Positions 1 through 5,029 of a stretch of DNA of 5,029 nucleotides are shown here, piece after piece; the stretch's first letter is position 1; each line of letters opens with the position of its first letter. The notes beneath the pieces were generated by a model, which was not told where the DNA came from, did not search any database, and was given only the letters and a program-made list of their open reading frames with translations. The stretch lies in the NCBI RefSeq assembly GCF_937920075.1, contig NZ_CALETI010000333.1:1-5029 (forward strand), written 5' to 3'. The stretch is from an uncultured Agitococcus sp. (lineage in GTDB: Bacteria; Pseudomonadota; Gammaproteobacteria; Pseudomonadales; Moraxellaceae). A program made the position numbers and the translations under genes.

Positions 1-159
1 TCGTCTGGTGATTATAGCTTACGCATCAATTATAAAACCCGTGAAGATTTAGATGTATTAATGACTGATTTATTGCGTGATATGAGTCATGAGGCTGAGA
101 TGCGTCATTGTTATATTGAAGCGGAGGCATGCGAGCAGGGGACGGAGTATCGGTGGTGA
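1..159 (+). CDS. C-terminal end of an unrecognised protein (5' end outside window)
   Basis: Frame 1 is open from the window edge to a TGA at 157-159 and encodes 52 residues. The end is charged and rich in Glu, Asp and Arg, with segments such as YKTREDLDVLMTDLL and a final TEYRW. It looks like a soluble helical C-terminus: I see no membrane segment and no repeat. I do not recognise the family. That it is coding rests on the uninterrupted frame and plausible amino-acid composition, because no start is visible. No terminator hairpin follows; about 150 bases separate it from the nuclease gene on the same strand. A minus-strand frame across the same bases is rich in His, Pro and Ser and looks like a shadow. 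Confidence 0.6.
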   Translation, partial: SSGDYSLRINYKTREDLDVLMTDLLRDMSHEAEMRHCYIEAEACEQGTEYRW

Positions 160-308
160 GTTTTAGGGGGTGTATGTGAAGTTGGCTCGCCATTCCGTTG
201 CTCCTAATTTTTTGACCAGTTAGCGATATTCTTAAAACAGCATAATTTTGTATCAACACCAATCATGCTAAACTGACATGACATAGTTGGTTTTGTGAGT
301 GATTGTTT

Positions 309-1238
309 ATGTCCGACACCTTTGTTAATCCCTTTACCGATTTTGGTTTTAAACGTTTATTTGGTACAGAACCTAACAAACACTTACTGATTAGCTTTTT
401 GAATACTTTGTTGCCTGCCAAACATCAAATTCAAGATTTACAATATACTAAAAACGAATATCAAGGTTATACCGCTTTAGACCGTAAAGCTATTTTTGAT
501 TTAACCTGTACCAGTACCACAGGCGAACGCTTTATTGTCGAATTGCAAAAAGCCAAACAAAACTTTTTTAAAGACAGAAGTGTCTATTACTCGACTTTTC
601 CTATTCAAGAACAAGCGATTAAAGGCGATTGGGATTTTAAATTAGCGGCTGTTTATACGGTGGGCATTTTAGATTTTGTGTTTGAGGAAGATGTTAAAAA
701 TCACGATACCGATGTGGTGCATACCGTTCAGCTTAAAAATCAGCACAATCAAGTGTTTTATGACAAATTGACGTTTATTTATATTACCTTGCCTCAGTTT
801 AAAAAGAATCTTAATGAATTACAAACGATTCAAGATAAATGGTTTTATGCGTTTAGGCATTTGTCTGAGTTAGATGATATTCCGCCTGTATTACAAGAAG
901 CTATATTTTTGCAGTTATTTGAAGCGGCTAAAATTGCGAAGTTTACGCCTGTTGAGCGTCAGGTGTATGAGGATAGCTTAAAGTATTATCGGGATTTAAA
1001 AAATGTGACGGATACGGCTAGAGGCGAAGGTTTTGAGGAGGGTAAGGAGGAAGGCATTGAGATTGGTAAGGAAATTGGTAAGGAGGAAGGTAAAGCCGAA
1101 GGTATGGCGATTGGTGAGCAAAAAGGCATTGCGATTGCTGCAATAGGCATGCACAAGGCAGGCTTGTCAGTTGAGTTAATTGCAAAGTCGTTATCGTTGG
1201 CGGAGTCTGTGGTGCTTGAGTTATTAAAAGAGGCATAG
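309..1238 (+). CDS. Rpn family recombination-promoting nuclease / putative transposase (PD-(D/E)XK)
   Basis: This 309-residue protein matches the Rpn/PDDEXK_2 family (TIGR01784 type), whose characterised E. coli members are DNA endonucleases that promote RecA-independent recombination; many homologues are labelled putative transposase. Visible hallmarks are the N-terminal NPFTDFGFKRLFG block (residues 7-19), the catalytic-type D64 in AIFDLTC, and E78-L-Q80 with K81 in IVELQKAKQ, the usual D...ExQ form of the nuclease core. The following NFFKDRSVYY and LAAVYTVGILDF segments are also family-like. Residues about 239-277 form a Gly/Glu/Lys tail, then a short helical end (AGLSVELIAKSLSLAESVVLELL). 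Length is normal for the family. I chose ATG 309 over the in-frame TTG at 303 because homologues typically begin just before the NPFTD block; GTGAG at 295-299 is a weak ribosome binding site. A TTGACC at 212-217 lacks a good -10 partner, so no promoter is called. The stop nearly abuts a replication-initiator relic. Confidence 0.88.
   Translation: MSDTFVNPFTDFGFKRLFGTEPNKHLLISFLNTLLPAKHQIQDLQYTKNEYQGYTALDRKAIFDLTCTSTTGERFIVELQKAKQNFFKDRSVYYSTFPIQEQAIKGDWDFKLAAVYTVGILDFVFEEDVKNHDTDVVHTVQLKNQHNQVFYDKLTFIYITLPQFKKNLNELQTIQDKWFYAFRHLSELDDIPPVLQEAIFLQLFEAAKIAKFTPVERQVYEDSLKYYRDLKNVTDTARGEGFEEGKEEGIEIGKEIGKEEGKAEGMAIGEQKGIAIAAIGMHKAGLSVELIAKSLSLAESVVLELLKEA
1023..1139 (+). repeat. Low-complexity Gly-every-fourth-residue repeat in the nuclease tail
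   Basis: From about Gly239 of the nuclease (Met309 numbering) glycine recurs mostly every fourth residue, for example GKEEGIEIGKEIGKEEG, with Glu and Lys between. At DNA level this is an imperfect 12-base array of GGTAAGGAGGAA-like and GGTAAGGAAATT-like units. Such tails are common at the C-terminus of Rpn-family proteins and may act as a flexible or helical linker. The unit length is a multiple of three, so slippage would change length without breaking the frame. Confidence 0.75.
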
Positions 1239-1246
1239 CTTTACAA

Positions 1247-1528
1247 TTGATGTGTGATCCTAGCCAAATTAACGCGCATTCCGATTTAGATGTGAGTTAT
1301 ACGCAACGTAAAACAGGACGCGTGGTGACGCATTTTACCTTTATTTTTAACCCTAAAACGCCAAAACCTGTCACTGGTAAAAAGAAGTCTGTGCCTGTGG
1401 GTAAGCTAATTTTAGGAGTGTTAAAAGTGGATATTGAATGCCTTGCGCGTGCAGGCGAAAGCTACGAGCAGGCGGCACAGAGGATAGCAGGGCTTGGTGT
1501 AACAGGCCATTGGGTTAAGGCGACATAA
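1247..1528 (+). pseudogene. Truncated Rep_3-type plasmid replication initiator, C-terminal remnant
   Basis: The 93-residue frame resembles the end of the C-terminal winged-helix domain of Rep_3 (RepB/RepA-type) initiators. DPSQINAHSDLDVSYTQ followed by KTGRVVTHFTF fits the family pattern of an IN..SDL.VSY segment, a basic turn with GR, and a hydrophobic beta strand. The tail with ARAGESYEQAAQRIAGL also resembles ends of such proteins. Intact initiators are roughly 250-400 residues, so the N-terminal winged helix and most of the second are missing. Similarity begins at the frame's first codons, about ten bases after the nuclease stop, so the upstream part was probably lost by deletion or insertion. 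The frame starts TTG-ATG without a usable ribosome binding site: AAAGAGG at 1227-1233 is too far away. It therefore cannot encode a working initiator. I recognised it from motif pattern only. Confidence 0.6.
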
Positions 1529-1597
1529 TACCGCCTTGTGCCGTGAGGGTTGGGGAGGTATGTTTTTTGGCCATTTAGTTGAGGGGTGGAAAATTAA

Positions 1598-1615
1598 CCC
1601 GCATTATCATGCGGG
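1598..1615 (-). terminator. Hairpin, possible intrinsic terminator (better on minus strand)
   Basis: CCCGCAT (1598-1604) pairs perfectly with ATGCGGG (1609-1615) around a TATC loop, giving a GC-rich 7-bp stem. Read on the minus strand it is followed by TTAATTTT, a fair U-rich tail; read on the plus strand the following CTTGTCATT is poor. No full minus-strand gene ends here, only a 20-codon open remnant whose TGA lies inside the hairpin, so this may be the terminator of a lost gene. It could also weakly end plus-strand transcription from the rep remnant. Confidence 0.4.
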
Positions 1616-1660
1616 CTTGTCATTGACGGTTGCGCCTTGCTGTGCAGCGGTGATTAAAGC

Positions 1661-1689
1661 TTGAGCATCAAATATTTATATTGCATAAA
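1661..1689 (+). promoter_or_regulatory. Candidate sigma-70 promoter of the toxin-antitoxin operon
   Basis: TTGAGC (1661-1666) and CATAAA (1684-1689) are separated by 17 bases, each matching four of six consensus positions. Transcription would start near 1696, about 20 bases before the toxin ATG. An 8-base palindrome AAATATTT (1670-1677) lies in the spacer, and AAGTT (1688-1692) faces AACTT (1705-1709); either could be part of an operator for the downstream helix-turn-helix antitoxin. The match is modest, and promoters of this quality occur by chance in AT-rich DNA. Confidence 0.35.
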
Positions 1690-1715
1690 GTTCTCATATT
1701 TGCTAACTTAAAGGC

Positions 1716-2045
1716 ATGAGCTATATTATCACCTACTACAGTGCGCGTGTTGAAGCACAGATTAAACAATGGCCAAGCGACATCAAAGCCAGTTATCAAC
1801 ATCTTTTGTTGTTGCTTGAAGAACATGGTGCAGATTTACGTATGCCTCACAGTCGAAGCATGGGTAATGGACTGTTTGAATTGAGAGCAAAAGGTAAAGA
1901 AGGTATCGGTCGTGCTTTTTATTGTTTTCAGGTAGGTCAACGTATTGTCATTTTGCATGGCTTTATCAAAAAGACGCAAACGACACCTGACGATGAATTA
2001 GCGTTAGCTCGTAAACGTTTAAAAGAGGTACAACAACATGGCTAA
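1716..2045 (+). CDS. RelE/HigB-like toxin (Gp49-like family) of a type II toxin-antitoxin pair
   Basis: The 109-residue protein has the family's landmarks in order: an N-terminal beta strand then helices (residues 2-36), PHSRSMGNGLFELR (44-57) where the first conserved strand follows the helices, the strand around GRAFYCFQ (65-72), and VILHGFIKKTQTTP (78-91), followed by a basic helix ending in ARKRLKEV. Family members are usually mRNA endonucleases that act in the cytoplasm, often on ribosome-bound messages, and slow growth unless bound by the partner antitoxin. Conserved basic residues such as R57, R66, K85 and K86 are present, so the toxin looks intact. Toxin-first order, an 8-base overlap with the next gene and the helix-turn-helix partner all fit the HigBA arrangement. 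The only purine-rich tract before ATG 1716 is AAAGG, one base away and too close for a good ribosome binding site, so translation may be weak. Whether it is HigB or another Gp49-like branch cannot be decided here. Confidence 0.88.
   Translation: MSYIITYYSARVEAQIKQWPSDIKASYQHLLLLLEEHGADLRMPHSRSMGNGLFELRAKGKEGIGRAFYCFQVGQRIVILHGFIKKTQTTPDDELALARKRLKEVQQHG
2024..2028 (+). promoter_or_regulatory. Ribosome binding site of the antitoxin, inside the toxin gene
   Basis: AGAGG lies 9 bases before the antitoxin ATG at 2038 and within the last codons of the toxin gene. It supports ATG 2038 as the true start and is much better placed than anything before the toxin start, which would favour antitoxin synthesis from the shared message. 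Confidence 0.6.
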
Positions 2046-2388
2046 AAAACCCTTATCTATTAGTCAAGAAGATTGGGATGAACCTTATGCACCTGTGGCT
2101 TGTCATCCTCAAAATGAATTGGCCGAAAACTTAAAAGATATTGAATTCAAGCAAGCATTTGAGGCTTTGCAAGAGGAATATGATACGGTTGATGTGTTAT
2201 TAAAGGCGCGTAAACAAGCCAATATGACCCAAGAAGAAGTGGCTAAACGTATGAAAACAACCAAAAGTGCGGTGTCTCGTTTAGAAAGTTCTTTGGTAAA
2301 CGAACAACATTCGCCAAGTTTATCAACTTTGCGCCGCTATGCGGCAGCATTGGGTTATAAGTTGGAAATTAGCTTTGTGGCACGATAA
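2038..2388 (+). CDS. XRE-family helix-turn-helix antitoxin (HigA-like)
   Basis: The 116-residue protein has a variable N-terminal half (1-50) and a Cro/C1-type DNA-binding domain at about 53-110. The domain reads LLKARKQANMTQEEVAKRM (first and second helices), TTKSAVSRLES (turn and recognition helix, 74-84), then SPSLSTLRRYAAALGYKLEI. This is the standard antitoxin paired with Gp49-like toxins: it binds and silences the toxin and, with it, usually represses the operon promoter. It overlaps the toxin gene by 8 bases in another frame, so the two are translationally linked. All helix-turn-helix elements are present, so it looks functional. An AAGTGCGGT stretch in the KSAV codons is noted elsewhere as a probable coincidence. 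No terminator follows directly. Confidence 0.9.
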   Translation: MAKKPLSISQEDWDEPYAPVACHPQNELAENLKDIEFKQAFEALQEEYDTVDVLLKARKQANMTQEEVAKRMKTTKSAVSRLESSLVNEQHSPSLSTLRRYAAALGYKLEISFVAR

Positions 2389-2506
2389 GTAGGGAGTTTT
2401 TCGGAGGCAACCACATACTTACGATAGAGAGAGTCTATTTTAAATGACCGGAATTTTCGGCGGTTTGGGCTTACAATCTCAAATACGTGCGATTTTCATT
2501 ACTTGA

Positions 2507-2536
2507 TAGCCAATTTGAGTATACTCATTTTGGCTA
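2507..2536. repeat. 30-base near-perfect palindrome
   Basis: TAGCCAATTTGAGTA (2507-2521) and TACTCATTTTGGCTA (2522-2536) are reverse complements at 13 of 15 positions with no spacer; the inner ten bases GAGTATACTC are a perfect palindrome. It starts right after the stop of the tiny frame 2444-2506. With no T run after it, it is not a standard terminator. It could be a binding site for a dimeric regulator or part of a mobile-element end. Confidence 0.75.
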
Positions 2537-2549
2537 GTCTAAAACACAT

Positions 2550-2610
2550 GGCCAATAATTGTAAAGCCGATGTTATTTGGCTATTTAATTATTAGCCATC
2601 TATATTGGCC
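2550..2610. repeat. Nested inverted repeats
   Basis: The outer arms are GGCCAATA (2550-2557) and TATTGGCC (2603-2610), perfect reverse complements. Inside them TGGCTA (2578-2583) and TAGCCA (2593-2598) flank a 9-base AT loop. The arms share the TTGGC/GCCAA core with the palindrome just upstream, so alternative pairings between the two are possible. No U-rich tail is present in either direction. Confidence 0.6.
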
Positions 2611-2679
2611 TCTTAACTCGGTTTTCCGTTCCACTGCGCCTCAGACCCCTGATGCAGCAAAGATGGCACTTTTTACACC

Positions 2680-2722
2680 GACGTGGTAACTACCCCTAGC
2701 AGCGATGTGGTAATTACCCCTA
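2680..2722. repeat. Two 19-base direct repeats with a 24-base period
   Basis: Copies at 2680-2698 and 2704-2722 share GAYGTGGTAAYTACCCCTA, differing only at the two Y positions. The second contains the perfect palindrome GGTAATTACC (2709-2718). Short spaced repeats of this kind can be iterons, protein-binding sites, or the multiple terminal repeats that IS21-family elements carry. With only two copies and no neighbouring intact rep or transposase gene, a remnant of an insertion-sequence end is my preferred but unproven reading. Confidence 0.6.
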
Positions 2723-2789
2723 ATTAAACCGAACTCAGGTTACCATTAATAATAGCCATGTTGCTCTCCAATTTTTTTTAGTTATCTTG

Positions 2790-2814
2790 AAAAAAGGCGA
2801 CTATTGTCGCCTTT
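2790..2814 (-). terminator. Intrinsic terminator of the RTX gene
   Basis: On the minus strand AAAGGCGAC and GTCGCCTTT form a perfect 9-bp stem with a 4-base AATA loop, followed by an unbroken run of T (six in all, counting those in the stem). It starts 12 bases after the RTX stop codon, in the right place and orientation. On the plus strand it is followed by AATTAAAC, so termination should mainly serve the minus-strand gene. Confidence 0.85.
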
Positions 2815-2826
2815 AATTAAACTTAG

Positions 2827-5029
2827 TTAACTCCAATTAGCTGCAATCACTCCATCTAAAGCTTGATGCTGTGCTGTGGTCAAACTGGTTTGTCCTAACG
2901 GTGGAGGTGAAAAACTGGCCATCGCCGTCACTAATGCCTGTACTTCTGTCGCTAATAACGTACCCCCAGAGGCTAACTGAAAGTTCGTCTTCTGGTTAGA
3001 TGGCGTACTGACAAACCAATCTACTAATGTCATCTTTTGTGTCGTGCCAATCTGCGATACCTCTAAACTATTGCCTACTTGACGTAACCACACCTCATTC
3101 CCGTCTATCCCTGCGTCCAACAACACATCACTGCCTAAATACGCTCCAGCCGCATTAAAGTGCTGTGTGTTTTGTTGCCACATCTCTACGTTGCTTTGGT
3201 CTAAGTCTATAATGTCTTTGGTGTTGTTATCCCATATCACCGTACGAACATCATCTCGACCTAAACTGTCTTTACGTGAGTTTTGCTCTGTCCATGTTTG
3301 GCTGTTGTCTTGATCTAAGTCCAACCAGTCTTCGGTGCCGTTATCATTAATATAACGTCGCCAATCTAAACGTCCATCCGCCAGTTGATGACTATTCACC
3401 GTTGTCCATGTTTGGCTGTTGTCTTGATCTTCGTCTTGCCAGTCTATGGTCGTGTCATCGTTAATGGTCTGTACATAATCTAAACGACCTTGACTGTCTA
3501 AATGACGGTTTTGTTCTTTCCATACTTGTGTATTGCTTTGGTCTAAATCCAACCAATCTTCACTGCCATTGTCATTTTGCACTCGCACCCAATCTAAAGC
3601 ACCTGTGCTGTCTTTATGGTCATTACGAATTGTCCATGGTTGATTATTCGATTGGTCAAAGTCTGTTTGATCTAAACTGCCATCATCATTTAACACCTGT
3701 ACCCAATCCGTTTTCAAACTCGCATCTATTCCCGTTCTGTAAGTTTGCCATGCTTTGCTATTGTCTGTGTCATACTCTAAATTCGATTTACTGCCGTTAT
3801 CCATGACAATATCGTCTCGAATCAATTGCAACTGCGCATTGCGGACTTGTCTCCATGTACTCCAACTTTGGGTATTGTTAGTATCACTTGAGTTGAAGTC
3901 TATGTTCCCTGTCGTATGATCAATCGTGGCAATACCATTGCTATATTCAATACTGTCTAATTGATTAACTGCTCCACTATAAAAATCTTGCAAGCTAATA
4001 CTGTCTGTTCCTCCTAAGCTTATTGTTAACATATTTGCGCTGCGACTCAGCGTTATGTCCTGAAAGCCTAATCCAGAAATTTGCAAAATATCATTGCGGC
4101 CAACACTGTTATCATTGTTAATAATCACATCTTGGCCATCACCTTTGCTGTAACGATAGGTGTCTGAACCTGCACCGCCATTTAACGTGTCATTACCTGT
4201 GCCTCCAGATAAAACATTATTAGCTGTATTGCCTGTGATGACGTTATTAAGCGTGTTACCTGTGCCGTTAATGGCCGCTGTGCCTGTTAAGGTTAAATTC
4301 TCAACGTTTGCAACTAAGGTATAAGTTACTGAGGATTGAACGGTATCCGTGCCTTCATTAACATTTTCTGTGACCACATCACCTAGCGCATCAACGACAT
4401 AAGTGTCTGAACCTGCACCGCCTATTAAACTGTCATTACCTACGCCACCGTCTAAAATATTATTAGCACCGTTACCTGTGATGATGTTATTTACGCTGTT
4501 GCCTGTGCCATTAATCGCATTACTGCCTGTTAAGGTTAAGTTTTCGAGGTTTGCGCCTAAAGTGTAAGTCACTGAAGATTGAACAGTATCTGTGTCTTCA
4601 TTGGCGTTTTCAGTGACCACATCGCCTGCCGCATCCACCACATAAGTGTCGTTACCTGCTCCACCTATTAAGGTGTCATTACCTGTGCCACCATCTAAGA
4701 TGTTATTCGCACTGTTGCCACCTATTAGGTTATTGAGGCTGTTGCCTGTACCATTTATAGAACTAATACCATTGAGCGTTAAATTTTCAATATTAGCCCC
4801 TAAAGTATAAGTGACTGAAGACTGAACGCTGTCTGTGCCTTCATTGGCATTTTCAGTGACCACATCACCTACTGCGTCAACCATATAAACGTCATTACCT
4901 GCACCACCAATTAAGCTATCATTACCTACGTTACCATCTAAAGTGTTATTGGCACTATTGCCTGTGATAATGTTATTTAGGCTGTTACCAGTGCCATTAA
5001 GCGCACTAATTCCTGTTAATACTAAGTTT
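2827..5029 (-). CDS. Large RTX calcium-binding protein, C-terminal 733 residues (N-terminus outside window)
   Basis: The minus-strand frame is open from the window edge to TAA at 2827-2829. The ATG at 4882-4884 is not the start, because RTX repeat sequence continues upstream of it. Counting visible residues 1-733: the end of one 81-residue unit (1-45), three complete units (46-288) each with the GGxGNDxL and GGAGxDTY nonapeptide pair typical of haemolysin-type calcium binding; a haemolysin-type calcium-binding-related domain starting DTYRYSKGDGQDVI (289-375); six 38-residue Trp/Asp repeats (382-609) and the start of a seventh; and a C-terminal module from NEVWLRQVGNSLEVSQIG to AMASFSPPPLGQTSL and AANWS (644-733). 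I know that last module from the ends of many large RTX proteins. Cysteine is absent, and Asp, Asn and Thr are abundant, as usual for type I secretion substrates that fold outside the cell with calcium. No catalytic domain is visible, so the role (adhesin, toxin, enzyme) is unknown. No secretion ABC transporter gene lies in this window. A strong terminator follows. Confidence 0.9.
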   Translation of the reverse strand, partial: NLVLTGISALNGTGNSLNNIITGNSANNTLDGNVGNDSLIGGAGNDVYMVDAVGDVVTENANEGTDSVQSSVTYTLGANIENLTLNGISSINGTGNSLNNLIGGNSANNILDGGTGNDTLIGGAGNDTYVVDAAGDVVTENANEDTDTVQSSVTYTLGANLENLTLTGSNAINGTGNSVNNIITGNGANNILDGGVGNDSLIGGAGSDTYVVDALGDVVTENVNEGTDTVQSSVTYTLVANVENLTLTGTAAINGTGNTLNNVITGNTANNVLSGGTGNDTLNGGAGSDTYRYSKGDGQDVIINNDNSVGRNDILQISGLGFQDITLSRSANMLTISLGGTDSISLQDFYSGAVNQLDSIEYSNGIATIDHTTGNIDFNSSDTNNTQSWSTWRQVRNAQLQLIRDDIVMDNGSKSNLEYDTDNSKAWQTYRTGIDASLKTDWVQVLNDDGSLDQTDFDQSNNQPWTIRNDHKDSTGALDWVRVQNDNGSEDWLDLDQSNTQVWKEQNRHLDSQGRLDYVQTINDDTTIDWQDEDQDNSQTWTTVNSHQLADGRLDWRRYINDNGTEDWLDLDQDNSQTWTEQNSRKDSLGRDDVRTVIWDNNTKDIIDLDQSNVEMWQQNTQHFNAAGAYLGSDVLLDAGIDGNEVWLRQVGNSLEVSQIGTTQKMTLVDWFVSTPSNQKTNFQLASGGTLLATEVQALVTAMASFSPPPLGQTSLTTAQHQALDGVIAANWS
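2830..3099 (-). other. Conserved C-terminal region of the RTX protein, probable secretion signal
   Basis: The last 90 residues leave the 38-residue repeat pattern. They contain a beta-rich part (VWLRQVGNSLEVSQIG, then MTLVDWF), a predicted helix (LLATEVQALVTAMASF), a PPP turn, and a helix ending VIAANWS. Type I secretion signals sit at the extreme C-terminus and are not cleaved, so the last 50-60 residues are the likely signal. The assignment is by position and remembered family pattern. Confidence 0.6.
3202..3885 (-). repeat. Six tandem 114-base (38-residue) Trp/Asp repeats
   Basis: Visible residues 382-609 divide exactly into six 38-residue units without gaps. Each starts D-x-x-N with Trp at position 8. 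Most carry a D/A-x-x-G-R/A-L-D-like turn near positions 16-22, an Asn-Asp pair near 28-30, and Asp-rich ends. The middle units read DQSNTQVW and DQDNSQTW at their starts. A 28-base block is identical at 3289-3316 and 3403-3430, exactly 114 bases apart, indicating recent duplication or conversion. The turn recalls YD/Rhs-type repeats; similar Trp-containing units occur in other large RTX proteins as far as I recall. Confidence 0.85.
4165..5028 (-). repeat. 243-base (81-residue) RTX tandem units, three full and one partial
   Basis: Full copies are 4651-4893, 4408-4650 and 4165-4407 (protein order), with the end of another at 4894-5028 and probably more beyond the edge. Each has DTYVVD..GDVVTENxNE, a TVQSSVTYTL strand, an ENLTLTG strand, an INGTGN..NN segment and two RTX nonapeptides. 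All copies are exactly 81 residues. Only about 18 residues per unit are classical calcium-binding nonapeptides; the rest is spacer typical of long secreted RTX proteins. Nucleotide similarity between copies looks high, which favours recombination and makes assembly errors possible. Confidence 0.88.

Larger units (their letters stand above)
2389..2826. other. Repeat-rich gap between convergent genes, no convincing coding sequence
   Basis: About 440 bases separate the antitoxin stop from the stop of the convergent RTX gene. The only short frame worth naming is 2444-2506 (plus, 20 codons from ATG, MTGIFGGLGLQ...), with no good ribosome binding site and no recognised similarity. Most of the visible structure is repeats: a 30-base near-palindrome, a nested set of inverted repeats, a pair of 19-base direct repeats, a T8 run at 2772-2779, and the RTX terminator. 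The mix of palindromes and repeats without genes suggests decayed mobile-element sequence. Confidence 0.7.

Noticed and set aside
212..246. Promoter for the nuclease gene (TTGACC with CATAAT)
   Set aside because: The two hexamers are 23 bases apart, too far for a standard sigma-70 promoter, and no better partner was found.
26..262. Minus-strand open frame of 78 codons at the left edge
   Set aside because: It lies opposite the partial plus-strand frame, its composition (His, Pro, Ser rich) is not protein-like, and no family is recognised.
1018..1236. Minus-strand open frame opposite the nuclease tail
   Set aside because: It is the shadow of the Gly/Glu/Lys repeat, giving a Leu/Pro/Gln-rich repetitive product.
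2265..2273. AAGTGCGGT, the core of the Pasteurellaceae DNA uptake signal
   Set aside because: Only one copy was seen in 5 kb, it lacks the flanking AT runs, and it falls in conserved helix-turn-helix codons. It is most likely chance and does not support a Pasteurellaceae origin.
2444..2506. 20-codon frame as a small gene
   Set aside because: It has no properly spaced ribosome binding site and no recognised sequence; a frame of this length is expected by chance.
2507..2610. CRISPR array
   Set aside because: The inverted motifs are not evenly spaced direct repeats and there are no unique spacers of uniform length.
3528..3806. Plus-strand open frame of 92 codons within the RTX gene
   Set aside because: It is antisense to the 38-residue repeats; the Cys/His/Leu-rich product arises from reverse-complemented Asp/Trp/Asn codons.
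4882..4884. ATG as the start of the RTX protein
   Set aside because: The frame continues upstream to the window edge and encodes 48 more residues that match the 81-residue repeat in register, so this is an internal methionine replacing Val in TYVVD.

Overview
The window is an AT-rich bacterial accessory region. Gene style suggests a gammaproteobacterium or a close relative: an Rpn/PD-(D/E)XK nuclease, a Rep_3-type plasmid replication relic, a HigBA-like toxin-antitoxin pair and a type I secreted RTX protein. No rRNA, tRNA or housekeeping gene is visible, so this placement is inference and the genus cannot be read from the sequence.

Left part (1-1528, plus strand): the last 52 codons of an unrecognised protein; an apparently intact Rpn-family recombination-promoting nuclease (309-1238) with a low-complexity Glu/Lys/Gly tail; and, about ten bases after its stop, a fragment resembling only the C-terminal end of a Rep_3-type plasmid replication initiator. 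The abrupt junction suggests plasmid DNA was captured here and broken by deletion or insertion.

Middle (1529-2826): a hairpin and a candidate promoter precede a toxin-first type II toxin-antitoxin operon (1716-2388). The toxin is RelE/HigB-like (Gp49-like) and the antitoxin is an XRE-type helix-turn-helix protein; the genes overlap by 8 bases. A 438-base gap without a convincing gene follows. It holds a 30-base near-palindrome, nested inverted repeats built on the same TTGGC/GCCAA motif, two 19-base direct repeats at a 24-base period (a possible insertion-sequence end relic), and a strong intrinsic terminator for the convergent gene on the right.

Right part (2827-5029, minus strand): the C-terminal 733 residues of a large, cysteine-free, Asp/Asn-rich RTX protein whose N-terminus lies beyond the window. 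In protein order it has 81-residue RTX units (one partial, three complete), a haemolysin-type calcium-binding-related domain, six 38-residue Trp/Asp repeats plus the start of a seventh, and a conserved C-terminal region ending AANWS that probably includes the type I secretion signal.

The genes do not form one pathway. The layout fits a mobile or plasmid-derived patch (nuclease, broken rep, addiction module, possible IS remnant) beside a repeat-rich secreted surface or effector protein. The most notable structures are the regular 38-residue array and the palindrome cluster at 2507-2610.
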